DNA from: Filobasidium wieringae | Lineage: Eukaryota; Basidiomycota; Tremellomycetes; Filobasidiales; Filobasidiaceae | Direction: 5' to 3' | DNA length: 64,000 nucleotides | NCBI GenBank assembly: GCA_001600055.1 | Contig: BCIV01000001.1 | Coordinates: forward strand, 799,774 to 863,773 | Position numbers and translations under genes: made by a program | The notes under the pieces: generated by a model | Databases searched by the model: none | Told to the model about the DNA's origin: nothing | The model's input: only the letters and a program-made list of their open reading frames with translations | Shown: positions 48,500 to 60,338 of the stretch, piece by piece | How positions within the stretch are numbered: position 1 is the stretch's first letter | Layout of the letters: each line of letters begins with the position of its first letter

Positions 48500-51003
48500 T
48501 TATTGGCCGAAAGCGAATCCACCTTGGGGAGCGGCAACTGTCGAAATGGTACTGTCAGTTCCGTTCGGAGACCCTACACAATCTACTGTACTGACCACTA
48601 GCATCGAAAGCGTAGTTTCCGGTAGCGTCGACAGCAGGAACACCCTCATCAGCAGCCTCCTCATCCTCATCTGCAGTCAATGACGAATCAATATCGGCGT
48701 GGAGATCAAACATATTTAGGCTACTAACCTTCTGGGAAGTATTTGTCCATGATGTAGAAGCACTTCTTGTAGATGTCCAAGTTCTCGTGGTGTTGCAAGT
48801 TGTGGATGGCGACCTGCACGAGACAAAGAGTCAATCTGACAGTTCTCCAGAACTCTAATTCCTCTGTAACTTACCATACCACCAGCCTCCTCGATGTAGA
48901 CAGCGTAGTCGTTGACACCGCCAGCACCCTTGGCATCCTTGTCCATCTCTCCAATTTTCAAGATGTTGTCAAGTCCATCAAGAGCAACCTAACGAAGGAC
49001 ATATCAATAGGGTGCTTCAACCTAGCTAGTACGTATATCAATCGTACCTGGATGATCTTGTTGTCCATCGATTTGAGGAGATCGCACAAAGGCTTGATAA
49101 CTCCCTGGCTAACCATGTATCGGATTTGAGATGGCTCGCCCAGGGCACCGGAAGTGGCATTGGAGATAGCCCAACAAGCCTCCTTCTTGGTCTTGAAGTC
49201 GGCGTTCTGAAGCAGGTTGATAAGAGGAGGCATGATGTTGCTATCGAGGCGAGTCGGTCCGAAATGTCAGCTCCTGACGCAACTGCGAGCACGTCCAACC
49301 TGACTTACGCATCGATGATGGCCTGAATTTGGTGTGGGCTTCCGGCGGTGATGTTGGAGATGGTCCAACAAGCCTCCTTCCTGATTCCGTCCTTGGCCGA
49401 AGACAAGAGGGACAACAAGGCAGGAAGAGCTCCAGCAGCGATGATGACCTGGGTTTGCAAGTCATCACCAGTAACGATGTTACCAACCGATCGAAGGGCA
49501 GGGGTCTGCACAGAGGTAGAGTTGTGCCTGAGATTCCGCCCAAATCAGTAACGATATCATACTAAAGGTTATGAAATGAAACTTACATCAGCAGGTCAAC
49601 TAATCGCCTGCAGACACCACTCTCGATAACGGCCTGGATCTTATCGTTCGTTCCGTCAGAGAGGTAAGAGATTGCCCAACAAGCATCGATCAAGACCTCA
49701 TCGTCGAGCGAGTAGATAAGCTTGGTGAGGACGGTAAGAGCGGGAGAGATCTATAAGGTGGAATGGCATTAGGACTGGTCTCGACCAAGAGTTGAAGCAA
49801 TACATACCAAGTTCCAGTCCGGCTGAGGAGCCTTCCCTCGACAAAAGTTCGACAAAGTCCAGGTAGCGTTCCTCAACATCGAGAGCTTGTGGTTCTCGTT
49901 CAACAAAGCCAACAAGGGAGGTAAGGCACCCTCGTTCAAACAATAATCTCGGTACTTTGGCGAGTCTCCAGCAATGTTTCCAAGGGCCCATACTCTATAA
50001 ATAGGTTGGGATGTTTTAGTCACAAGTTCAAGACACTCATGAAGGGTGACTTACGCCTGCTCCCTGACATCCGAGTTGTTGGCTCCGAGCAATCGGATGA
50101 ACCATGGTACTGCCTGAGCGGTGATGACGACTTGGGTGTGCTCGGAAGTTCCGGAAGCAATGTCTAGTAAAGTGTAGAAGGATTGTCAACGTCTTCGGTC
50201 TCGTGAGCCCTTTCCAAGATAGAGCAACTCACTAGTCAAGGCCCAAGCAGCCTCAAACTGGAGCATGTGGTTGTCGCTGGCCAAGAACTCTACAAATCGA
50301 TTTACGACACCACACGAGATGACCTGGTCGATAGGGGGGTTCTTCTCTTTCGACAAGAGTCTAAGGAGGTTGTTAGATAATCAGCTCACGGCGGTGAAAC
50401 ATGATGGTGTAATTGACTTACTTTCGGAATTGGGTAGTAGCGGTGACCTGAGCTTCGACGTCATTCGAGAAGACAGCTTGAACCATCTCAGGCAACTAAA
50501 GAAAAAAGTAACGGACTGCAGACTGAGTATCGTTAATCTTGAAGAACCATCCTTCGTTCACTCACCCTATCGGTTCCGCTCATCTCATCCTCGCTTTCGG
50601 CATCAGTGTCCTCAGAAACGAACTGACGCCTTTTCGCAGCACTCTCTTCTCGCTAAAATACCACAAGAGTAAGCTTCGACCATGTCTATCTAGAAAGATT
50701 CCAGCGATAGTCACCTTGGCCTTTCGGAGCTCGACTTGCTGCTCTTCACGACGACGACGAAGCTGTTACACAACGGTGCTAGTTCAGCATGATTGTTCTT
50801 CGTCAAACGGACAGATCATCCCGGGAAGGTAAGAAAGCCAGACATTCCCTCTTCTTGGATACGATATGTATCCTCCCAGGAGCTGTCCGACAGTTCCACC
50901 TTGCCGAGAGATCCTCCATTCATCTATAACTCACGTCCGCAGCGTTGAATTGAGACTTCTGCTTGTAGTTAGCCCTTCGCAAATCCATGTTTCTATCGGC
51001 CAT
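48500..51003 (-). CDS. SRP1: Importin alpha (karyopherin alpha, Srp1)
   Basis: Importin alpha binds classical nuclear localisation signals and importin beta. About a dozen short exons encode roughly 535 residues. The N-terminal importin-beta-binding domain reads [20 protein letters not shown], then [20 protein letters not shown] over three exons. Ten Arm repeats follow with the Trp/Asn pairs that bind the signal: [82 protein letters not shown] and [13 protein letters not shown]. The tail has [20 protein letters not shown] and ends GGFAFGQ. The first intron, right after the IBB start, is about 180 bases. Confidence 0.95.
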
Positions 51004-51597
51004 TTTGATCGGTCTGTTTCGTTTGTAGTGGTGTTGGTAAGGTAAGGGAAAGAGCTATTACGAACTTGTCGGAAGGATAGGAAGGCTGTTTGCGAGCGGA
51101 CATCACGTCGAGTCGGGAAAGATGAAAATATGTTGAAGAATGATGAACATGATTGTGGAATGTAGAAAACGAGCAGTAAGCACCGGAACCAGAGGCGACG
51201 TCAACCATCGCTGAGCGAAGTACAGAACTTTTCTGCGAGACTTACGAGCTGTCTTTTGATGAAGATTCCTGTGATCTGATTAGAACAGCTAGAGCGATGA
51301 AAAGAACGTTACAAAACGAGTGATTCCGTCTGAGATTGCGTTGTTTTGACCAGGTCGAGGTCGATTTACGATGGAGCCCTCGATTTCAGAACTTAGTCAA
51401 CGAATCAACGCGTGAGAAAGCAACAACAGCTGCAAACAAAACAAAGGGCTTCGGTCATCACGGCCCGGAGATCAAATCCATCTATGTGTCCGCTCAGTAT
51501 TGACCTTGTACATGTGTCTATATCTACAACCTGATGCCCGCCGTTATCTTTGACCTGTTTCCCTTTGTACATAACGTTCGAAAGCCTTTGTAACCAA
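51004..51597. promoter_or_regulatory. Importin alpha promoter region
   Basis: A 594-base gap between two minus-strand genes. An ORF at 51405-51632 has no conserved residues and starts in the probable 3' end of the neighbour. No gene is supported. Confidence 0.4.
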
Positions 51598-54500
51598 CTA
51601 GTAAGAAAGTGTCTGTTTTCGAACCCTGGCATCGTTCAGGGCGCTGATTTGATGACCTAAAAATTCGGATGTTTGAGGTCTAGAATTGCTAGTTATTCAG
51701 CTGACGTTTCACTTGATCTCCATGCAAAAACGCTTACCTCATACGCAAGATTCTAAGTAAGATCTCAGCTGTCTTTTCCTCGTCTTCGGTATTGTTGATG
51801 GATGTAAAGCCGCTCTGTGCTGTGGGACTATTGTTCTTGGTAGAGCCCCTTCCCACTCCTTTAATAGCCGCCGCACATTTCTCCTTAAGCGCAGGGAGTG
51901 GTAAATCAAGGTATTGTCCGATAAGTAACAAGTCTTTGTAGGCTCCCGATTGTAATACCAGAAGAGGAACGCCGTGCTCTATGCCGCCTTCACAAGCGTT
52001 GAAGAAACTCTTCAAGAACTAAGTAGCGGAACAAGGGGTCTGTCAGTCGATATACCGATCGTGATGCTCGTGTGACATACCTTCAGCCATTGGAAAACGA
52101 CATTGATTTCTTGGTTCGAGAGTGGGTCTCTAGTGGATTCTTTGTTTGACAAAGGTGGGATAAGAAGCGATATCAAAATATCGATGACCCGTCTCCATAA
52201 CTGAGTCATGGTATGGACTTTGGTCTTCTCGGTTAAGGTGACAGCGAAGATAGAGAACTATAGAGTCCGACAGCCGTCAATGCCTAGACTTCAATTAATC
52301 TTCCTTGGGATGCAGAAGCTTACGGTAGAATCGAAATAATCGAAAAGGGGTACCAAACTTTGCTCATAATCCTGCTCGGAAAGTGCAGTCTGTTTGGCTA
52401 CCCCTTTCTTCGGTTTAGCACTCAGAGGTCGGAGCAGGTCCTTGATCGATTGCGATGACAGCTGGGTTTTGATAAACTCGCTCATCTAGCCACCACCTAG
52501 TCAGCTCAGAACAGTATCGAGATGACGGTGTCGGTCACTCACCCTATCTACTATGCATCGAGTCATAGCTTCCGCCGATCTCTCAAGAGTCCTACCAGCT
52601 CGATCCAGATGGAATCTGACCTCATGTTTCTCACCTCCCTGCATTTCCACTCGAACGTGCAATCCTCCTCTTGGGTTTAGAGGTAATAACAACTCCCTCA
52701 CAGGCAATTCTCGGTGCACAGATGGGTCGAGCTTAAGAGAACCGCTTCCGATATTATCGTGTTTACCAACCAGGGATCGATCCCAACAGGTTACCTCCAG
52801 AGCTTTGACCCCGTTGATACCGAGCTCGAACGTCTCTTCCCACGAAGGATCCACTTGACCGAGGACCGTATTTGATTTGAAAAGTCGGTGACCGTTTGAG
52901 CGATCGGTAATTGTGACGAACGAATCCGCCGGCTTCGACAACCCCTTGCTTAGGAGATCCTCACCTCTCGACACGGTGACGGTGAACAGGTTGTTCGCGA
53001 GCTTGTCTTGATTGCTTTTCGAATTAGTCTTCAAGTTATGCTCTCTGACGATCCTAGCACTCTCATCCGCCTCCATAGCGATCATGAGATCTTCCAAGCA
53101 AGCTTTGGCAGCTCCCATATTGGTCAACTTGACGCAAGCTGTCGGCGGGATAACGAAACCCTCCGCTTTCTTCCTATCTAATCCCTTTTCTATGCCTTGT
53201 ATCGCTTGCTTACTCTTGGCAAGCCATGCGCCGGCCTTTCCAGTGACAATGGAAGAAGGGCTATCGAGCGGCAAAGCAGAGTTCGCCTTGACAGGGGTCA
53301 TCTCCGTCATGAAGAGTGCTTCGACAGTGGAAGCATATTGGCAAACGGATGCAGAAGCGGTCTACGAAGTGAGACAGATCAGCTCAAGGTAGACAGTTCC
53401 GAGACAATAACAATTTTACCTTCGAAAAGTCGATGAGATAGCAAGCTCGACTGTATTCACCTAGAGGCAAATCCACCAAGATCGTGGTGACTGCCCTTCG
53501 AATGAACTGGAACAGGTCCAGAACAGATTGACTGTGACGGAGATGACCTTCTGGCACCCACTAAAACAATGTTGATCGTCAGCGTTGTGACCGTTAGTGT
53601 AGAAACGGTCTTCAACTTACGCTGTCCATGGCGACCGCTCGGGAAACCCATTCGTGAGTATCGACCTCGTTGGTACCCCTCAACCACTCTCTGACGTGAG
53701 GCTCAAAGAATGCATCTAGATCGAACCCAAGATCCTCTCCTGGGCAGAAGTCTTCCCACAAGTGCATGAGACGAGCGGTACGTTCGTATAAGCCGAAGAT
53801 AACGTCCGCTTTGCTTCCCGATGATGGTTGATCAAGGGTTTGCAATTCTGCCAAGAACAAGGGGAGTTGCCTCGACAAGATGACAGCGGGGGGATACAAC
53901 CGACTGGAATCGGTAGTTGAATAAGTTAGACTTGAAAACCCTTATCGAAGTACTGCTACCTACTCACCCGTCTAATCTATCCTGTGGCCAAACCTTTCCA
54001 ACCCGCTTAATTCCGTCATCAATAAAATCGGCTAATTTCTCGTGACCCTCCAGGGATCTCTCACTTGCGTTACCGAGGACACCGCCGTCGTCTTCCAGGA
54101 ATTCGACCTGCTTTCCAACGTATTCACCGACAGCTGCACCTCTCAATTCGTCTGCCGTCTCTTGCCAATATTCCCCTTTCGCTCTCTCCGGTAGTAAGGT
54201 CGACAGTTCGGGAGAAGAGAGGAGAGCGGTGATTATACCGAAACAAGAGGGAGGTGGCATTGAGGGAGGAATGGCTGTCGTTGGGTAGATGGTGGAGATG
54301 GCTTCAGTCAGATGGTTGGTCAGCTTGTTGAACAAGGTAGCCAAGGTAGATCTTGCGGATTGCTCCTGCAGCGTAATGTCCAGTCAATAAGAGATCAAAG
54401 CACGAGACCTCCACCAAGCCTACCTCATCATGTTCCAAACCAGCTCCAGCATCAAGAGCCAACTCTAGCAAATCCTCCAAAACCCTCTCTGCCCATCCGA

Positions 54501-56594
54501 ACTCTTCCGTATAACTCGCCCTCTTCCTAACACCGCTCTTCATCATCCGCCTGCTCCCAACTGCCTCGTCCTCCTCTTCTTGTCCCAAGCAGTTCGACCA
54601 GATCTCAAACGTGGTCTCTAGCTCAGAGATGGTTTTGTGCTGAATCCCCCATACTCCCGCGCATAGCTCGACCAACTCTCTCTCCCCAGTGGTCTGGGAA
54701 ACGAGCGGAGTGTCGTAGCCCAGAGTGACCCTAGCCGATCTGACGAGTCGACAATAAACCTCGTCCTTCCTTTGGTTTGGGGTGAAATCGAAATCTTGAC
54801 TCGATCCGCCCGGACTGGGACTTGTCGTTCTGGAATTTAGGTAATGGAGTCCAGCAAGGTCTGGACGAGCGTGCATGAGGGCGGATAATTCCGCTTGAAG
54901 CGATTTGGCTCGTTCTTGCAGAATGGGCGAGTTTTTACTGGAAGGATCGGCGTTGGTACTGACGAGGTGTAATTTGAGGTCGGAAAGGTAGTTCTGCAAT
55001 TCGATCAGGTAAGTTCCGACTACCTCTCTGTGTAGCGTACGAGCATACTACTGACCTTCTCATCTAACCCTGCCCGCTTCAGTCCCTCCAAATCCTGTCC
55101 GATCTTCTCTTTACTGACCCCAAAGACTCTCCTGACCACATCGACCAGATCCAAACCGCTCTCGTTCCCCTGCATCTTCCTAGCCATCTCATCACCCAGC
55201 GGAGTCCTCACCATAGAATCCCCACTAGCCAAACTGACATTACTCGAAGAAGCGAACGATGGCGTGGAAGGTAAAGGCGGAGGGGGCGATCCTGCTCGTC
55301 TCTGTTGATTCGCGGAAGAGATGTTGGCCAAGAACGAGCTCTTCCTACTGACGCTTTTAGCACTTGGACTGGAATGGCCTTCTTCTTCCTGATAGAATGG
55401 TGAACTTCCCAAACCCAGTCCCGCCGTTGCTCTTCCCGAACTGGCTTGAGCCGGAGCGAGACTCCAGTTTTCCAGATCGATCATGATCTTCAGGTACATC
55501 TCCTTTTCGTCCTCCTTGACCTTTCTATTCATAGGATTGTAATACCCTTGCAACGAGGTCTGAAGCAGGGCGATGAGGTGAGTGATATGAACGTGTTTGT
55601 TAGGGTTCGTCGAAAAGGAGGTAGATGAGGGGGAAGCGATTCCTCCTTGATTAGCAGGGATGACTGAACCAAACGTCTCCAGTAAGACAGGGATCTCCCT
55701 CAAGTTCAACCCGGATGAAGTCTTGGTCGCTTTTTTATTGGGCAAATAACTCAAAAACGTATTCACCGCTGTTCGAAGGGAATCTCCGTATCAGCTCTGA
55801 TCTCCATCTTGTCCATATGTCATGAATCAAATCGAGCCAAAACAAACACTCACAACTCCTCCAAACACTATCCCCCCCCTCATTACCCAAAACATCCCAA
55901 AACGCAATCAAAAACTCTTTCCCAAACTTCCCACCTCCCGTCCCCCCAGGCGCGTTCCTCTTGCCCCACAATCCTCTGCTCGGTGTTTCAGCGGGTGTAC
56001 TGAGGGAAGGACTTTTCTGATGAGCCGGAGGGAAGTAAGAAGAAGGGGAGGTAAGGTTTACGGGTGGGGAGAGGGTTGAGATGGGGGTTCGCGGGGTTGA
56101 GCTGGGGAGGGGAGATTTGGGAGTTGATTTGAGGATCCGGTTTATATACCTGTAAACGTGTGTTCCAGGAGGTATAGCAAGGGAAAGAGGAAAGGATGAG
56201 ATCGGCGAGGCATAACAATGGTAATGAGAAACCCGGATCGACTTCTCCGTCCGAAGGAAGATACTACTCACGTAACCTTCAACGCATAACTATAAGCGAC
56301 CTCGTCCAATTCATCCCTGATTCCTTCCTCATTACATCGTCCCAAACTGAAATCGCTGAACCCTGTCCATCCAGAATTCCCGCTCTTCAAACTCTCGGGT
56401 CTAGCCAATCCCATCTTGTCCTTAGAGGTTTGGTTGTTGTTGGTAGGAGTAGGATGAGCCGAGCTGGAGAACTGACGTCTAGCTCGAGGAGTGGTAGGTT
56501 CTTGCGTGTGTTGGGTGCTTGATTCTTCACCCCCATGAAACCCGGAATATAACATGAACCCTTCACTGAGATCTGTCGTTTGAGTTGCGTTCAT
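51598..56594 (-). CDS. Munc13/Ync13-like C2 and MHD protein
   Basis: Fungal Munc13-like proteins (S. pombe Ync13) coordinate exocytosis and endocytosis at the division site. About a dozen exons encode roughly 1,300 residues. The first ORF has a disordered head, then GIRDELDEVAYSYALKVT and YINRILKSTPK. Middle exons show the MHD1 region (YYNPMNRKVKEDEKEMYLKI, LDLVDVVRRVFGVSKEKI, LAGLHYLNSRT). A C2 domain lies at 52558-52980: FTVTVSRGEDLLSKGLSKPA, SFVTITDRSNGHRL, VLGQVDPSWEETFELG, VTCWDRSLVGKHDNIGSGSL. Only some calcium-binding Asp positions are kept (PADSF; WDRSLVGKHD), so calcium-independent binding is possible. MHD2 helices follow to KTAEILLRILRMR. The start is the first in-frame ATG (56594); the last exon (51598-51688, ending KQTLSY) is the least certain. 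Confidence 0.8.
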
Positions 56595-57115
56595 CTTTGC
56601 GTTCGATCCGGACGGCAGTAATGACGTCGAGGAGGAAAAGGAGGAAGCCACGAATGGTTCAGAGTTTGAAAAGGAGTGGGAAGGTTCCGAGGATGGATCA
56701 GAATAGGACGGGATAGATTAGCCGGTACTGGAGGGATTGTGAGAGCCGCCTATCGCCTGACACCTGACACCTGATACCTTGCACCTTGGCTGCGAGTTGT
56801 TGGTGGTTGTGGATGGCTTTCGAGGTTGAAACCAGAGTTCAGGCTATGCGCGCTATCATTTCGACATCCACAACAAACGCGAGAATCGCCGGATGCAGAG
56901 CTTCCTCTCCTCCTCCGCCTCCCCCTGCTTCCGCCGGCGCTCGGTTGGTAACGTAACCGGTAGAGTAAGCCCGATCCCAAAGCCTGGAATACCCGTCGTC
57001 CCTCACATCACCGTCTCAGCCTCGCAAACGTTCTTCCTGGATACGGTCGAGACCTTCTGCGGCACGTTTCAAGCTGTGCAACCAAGGTTCAGGCCAAAAA
57101 GAGATCGCCTTCCGG

Positions 57116-57652
57116 ATGAAATTCACGTGGATGGAACGGTACGTAGGGGCTTCTTGGACTCGCATTTTCGCGCCTATATGCAAGACTGCAAGGGTCCTCG
57201 AGCTGTATGTCGGTTCATGCGATCCAGAAGACCTTTCAGGACCAGAAGACAGGGACTCGGGGCGGGGCTACAGAGGTCTGATAGAGGATAGAGCTTATGA
57301 AAAGGTGAACGTGTACGTCGGCTGGTCCGATTCTAAACATGACCAGTTTGCAGCCATCGGATGTATAATCGCTGCTCTTGAACGATGCAGAAACACCTCT
57401 GAACGCACCTGGATCGCTCTGATGGTGCCTCCCCGTATCAAACACTGTGTGCACAGGCCAATAAAGGTGACCCATTCCTACCCGATTCCGAGCAATCTCG
57501 GAGAACCAAATAGATCTGACAAATACAAAGTTCTGCTTCCAGCGCTTTCCAGAACGCACGATTCTGCTGTTTCCTTCGGTTCGAGGTTTCGAAAGGGACC
57601 GCACCGATCCCGTGTTCATTTGTTTGCTCAAAGACTGGTGGGAGCTCTGTGA
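57116..57652 (+). CDS. Orphan ORF, 178 codons, doubtful
   Basis: An uninterrupted ATG-started ORF (MKFTWMERYVGASWTRIFAP) in a region otherwise without genes. It has two hydrophobic or structured-looking pieces (ARVLELYVGSCDPEDL; QFAAIGCIIAALERC). I recognise no family. It lacks introns, unlike every other gene longer than 500 bases here, and a 131-codon ORF overlaps it on the opposite strand, so it may be chance. It could also be a lineage-specific gene. Confidence 0.2.
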   Translation: MKFTWMERYVGASWTRIFAPICKTARVLELYVGSCDPEDLSGPEDRDSGRGYRGLIEDRAYEKVNVYVGWSDSKHDQFAAIGCIIAALERCRNTSERTWIALMVPPRIKHCVHRPIKVTHSYPIPSNLGEPNRSDKYKVLLPALSRTHDSAVSFGSRFRKGPHRSRVHLFAQRLVGAL

Positions 57653-57672
57653 TATCTGTGAGCTGTACCTAT

Positions 57673-57696
57673 GCGAGTGGGCGAGTGGGCGAGTGG
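57673..57696. repeat. Tandem repeat, GCGAGTGG x3
   Basis: Three perfect head-to-tail copies of the 8-base unit GCGAGTGG. It sits between the orphan ORF and the promoter of the coiled-coil gene. Confidence 0.8.
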
Positions 57697-57940
57697 GCAG
57701 CTGTGACCTTTTCCCGTATCTGAACCATCCCTATTGTGAGATGGTCTGTCATCTGTCAACTTCCCGCCTCTGATCCTCCTTACAACCCATACAAAGACAA
57801 GGCCGGTTCAATGCAGAACCTATAAATACGCCCTACCTAGTAAGATGTCTTCTCAACTTCTCGCCACTTCTACTTTGAGTGTCATACGCATGAAGCTCAT
57901 CGCATCACAAGTACCAGGTTTGGCCCTTACTGGAATCATG

Positions 57941-57963
57941 CTAAAGCGCTAAAGCGCTAAAGG
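57941..57963. repeat. Tandem CTAAAGCG repeat with inverted copy
   Basis: Two full copies and one part copy of CTAAAGCG, creating two AGCGCT palindromes. The reverse complement TTTAGCGC recurs at 58004-58011. It lies about 240 bases upstream of the ATG at 58199 and could be a factor-binding array. Confidence 0.7.
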
Positions 57964-58198
57964 AACCTTTATGAACGCGTTTCAATCGGGATGAAATCGC
58001 ATCTTTAGCGCATATTGAAGGATCGCACGAGCTCCAGGTTCTGCGGAGTTCGATATCTGGTTCAGTCAGGATAAGTGGATGGTTCTTCCTGCCTCACTTA
58101 TTTGGTACTCTTTTCCGTCATAATCGTTCAGGGGTATCTGATTGCCGATTGTACTTTCCTGCCATCCTGGATCACGCCTTCGTGGAGGACTCGGAAAG

Positions 58199-60190
58199 AT
58201 GGCTAGAACACCTGCGAAATCCCATAGCTCTAAGAAATCTGTTCCTCCTACTCCTTTCTCCGTTCGTCCTTCCAAGTCGGTTAGAAACGAATCGCATTCT
58301 CCTGCGAGGAACAAGGTTCTTGTACCCGAGACAGGTATCGGGCAGGAAAACGACGATGACAAAAACGCGGACGGACAGCCAGAATCGGACATCCCTGTAG
58401 TACGAGCTCAAAAGTCTAGAAGAAGCTCGATCAGTAGAGCATCAATGAGCAAGAAGGGGAGGAGTTTGAATAGGATCGACTTGAATCACGATGACGATGA
58501 GGAATTGGACGAGCTGGCATTGCTTCCTTCCCCGGGGAAGAAAAGTCTTCGGTTCGATCTCACGGACAAGACGAGTGAGCTCTTTTCTCTTCCATCTGAC
58601 AGAGACTGGATGATCGATGGGGTCTTTAGGGAAATCTCCCATCGTTTCTAATCGTTCTCCTCTTAAAAACTCGCCTAAACCCACATCCATCATCAAACCT
58701 GTTCGAGCACCCTCGTATTTGCCTTCCTACAGGAAGGGCTCCGATGCCATTGGCAAGAGCAAACTTAGTAACGAGATCAGGATGAGCGATACCGATTCAG
58801 ATCAAAGGAATGAATACAGTGATGAGACGGATAGTGATAATACGAATGTCGGAAGTGACAGTAGTATGAGCGAAGAGGAAGAGACCAAGGGCAAGGCAAA
58901 GAAAGGCCCGAAAGGGGGTCCGAAGAAGAGGGACGTCCATATCAAGAGATACCAACAATTCGACGAAGATGACCAAGAACGTAAGCCTCCAATCAACCTC
59001 GCTAATAAAGATGGACTGATCGATCGATTTCGTATCCAAAGTGGGTGACGAAGAACAAACAATGGTCGAACGATCAAACAGTCCAGCGGGATCAGATATA
59101 TCTTCATCCGAGTCTTCTTCCGATGAATTTCATCTCCCTAAACCCCCTAGTCCTCAAACCATGTAAGTTTCTTCTCGTTCTCTTAGCTCTTAATCCGAGC
59201 TGTCCCTGACCCTTATGACCTGTTCGCTTCTGGATGGGAAAGCAAACAACAACTCAAGGAACGTGATCTAGCCTTGACTGCAGCGCAAGAACGCCAAATC
59301 CAGGAAATCACTGATCATCTCACCCCCTTATGCGTTTCGGTCCAGAAACTATATGGAGGCTTCCAAGGGGGATTGAACAAGAAGATGAAGTGAGTCGGTT
59401 TCGATGAAGCGAAAGTCGATTCCGTTTAGTATGGTTGTATACGATCGACAGGCTTCAGTGGCAATTGTACTGCAACGCGTCAGGGAAAGAGATCGAGACG
59501 ACTGGGAATGCTGTGGATACGTTTATGAAAGAGGCGAGTGACACTGATGTAAGTCGCATCGCCTCGAGAAGAATGATAAGTAAGCTCGCTATACACCGAT
59601 TTTATGACGATTAGACAGCTATTGCTCTCGCTCGAACAAAACTGACCCAGGTGGTTGAAGGGAAACGGAATACATTGGAGAAGGGAAGGAAAGATATGAA
59701 GAAGATGCGTAAGTTTGTTACCTACCTTCCAGCCCTTATCAATCAGTGACAAACACACCAATCTGCCCTTTGTAGACAGTAGGCAGGTCAAGGAGATGCA
59801 AGAGGTTGATGACGAGTTCGAAGCGTTGTACAAAAGTTATGTAAAGAAGGCAGGTTCAGAGGTCTCAAACCCTTTGCGAACTAACTGACTGACCTAAACG
59901 CGTATAACAGATGAATGTCATCGAAGATCCAGCTAGAAAGGAGAAACATATGGAAAAGAAGGTATGCTTGTGATCTTTCACTTCCTGTGCGGAGGAATTG
60001 ATCGTCATCTCTGCACACACAGAGACGTTCCTACGCCACTATGGGACTCTTCTAGGCATTGCGACTGATGTCACTCGGCCGAAGAGTGCGGCTGCTGCAT
60101 GACAAGGGGCAAGACGATCACGGTCTGCAAGGTGAAGCATCCGAATTAGCATCCGCTCTCGGCATAATTACCGGAGCGTTGTATATCTAG
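58199..60190 (+). CDS. Unrecognised nuclear-type coiled-coil protein
   Basis: Nine exons: 58199-58574, 58630-58980, 59042-59162, 59243-59389, 59452-59548, 59615-59708, 59776-59849, 59911-59961 and 60056-60190, 481 residues. The N-terminal 280 residues are disordered with basic and acidic patches (MARTPAKSHSSKKSVPPTPF; SRRSSISRASMSKKGRS; DDDEELDELALLPSPGKKSL). From about residue 290 the protein is helical: QLKERDLALTAAQERQIQEI, LYGGFQGGLNKKMK, NAVDTFMKEASDTDTAIALA, DDEFEALYKSYVKK, ending with a short hydrophobic tail ALGIITGALYI. The layout is loosely like Cor1/SYCP3-type chromosomal coiled coils, but I cannot show homology. The intron at 59850-59910 has a GC donor (GCAGGT). Function is unknown. 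Confidence 0.75.
59850..59910 (+). other. GC-AG intron, coiled-coil gene
   Basis: Donor GCAGGT, acceptor TAACAG, joining YVKK|MNVIED in phase. Without it the frame stops after about ten codons. Confidence 0.6.
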
Positions 60191-60338
60191 ATCCAGTACT
60201 ATATCTCTTATGCCTTTTACCTGCATGTTCATACGTTCTTCGTTCTTCGAAGTGTCGCCCGTAGAAACAGTCTCATATTATATCGAACTGGATTCGGATC
60301 CACAAACCCAGACCCTGCGAGAGGACTTGCAGTCAGTT

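Larger units (their letters stand above)
56595..58198. promoter_or_regulatory. 1.6-kb gene-poor divergent region
   Basis: This is the longest gap without a recognised gene. It holds CACGTG at 57124-57129, a tandem GCGAGTGG repeat, a CTAAAGCG repeat, a TATAAATA box at about 57823-57830 and one unsupported 178-codon ORF (listed separately). The right part probably contains the promoter of the coiled-coil gene. Confidence 0.45.

Noticed and set aside
51405..51632. 75-codon minus-strand ORF after the Ync13-like gene
   Set aside because: It has no conserved residues, and a spliced end at 51598 fits the upstream frame better.
57236..57631. 131-codon minus-strand ORF opposite the orphan ORF
   Set aside because: It has no family match, and it overlaps an equally unsupported ORF. 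It shows how easily long chance ORFs arise here.
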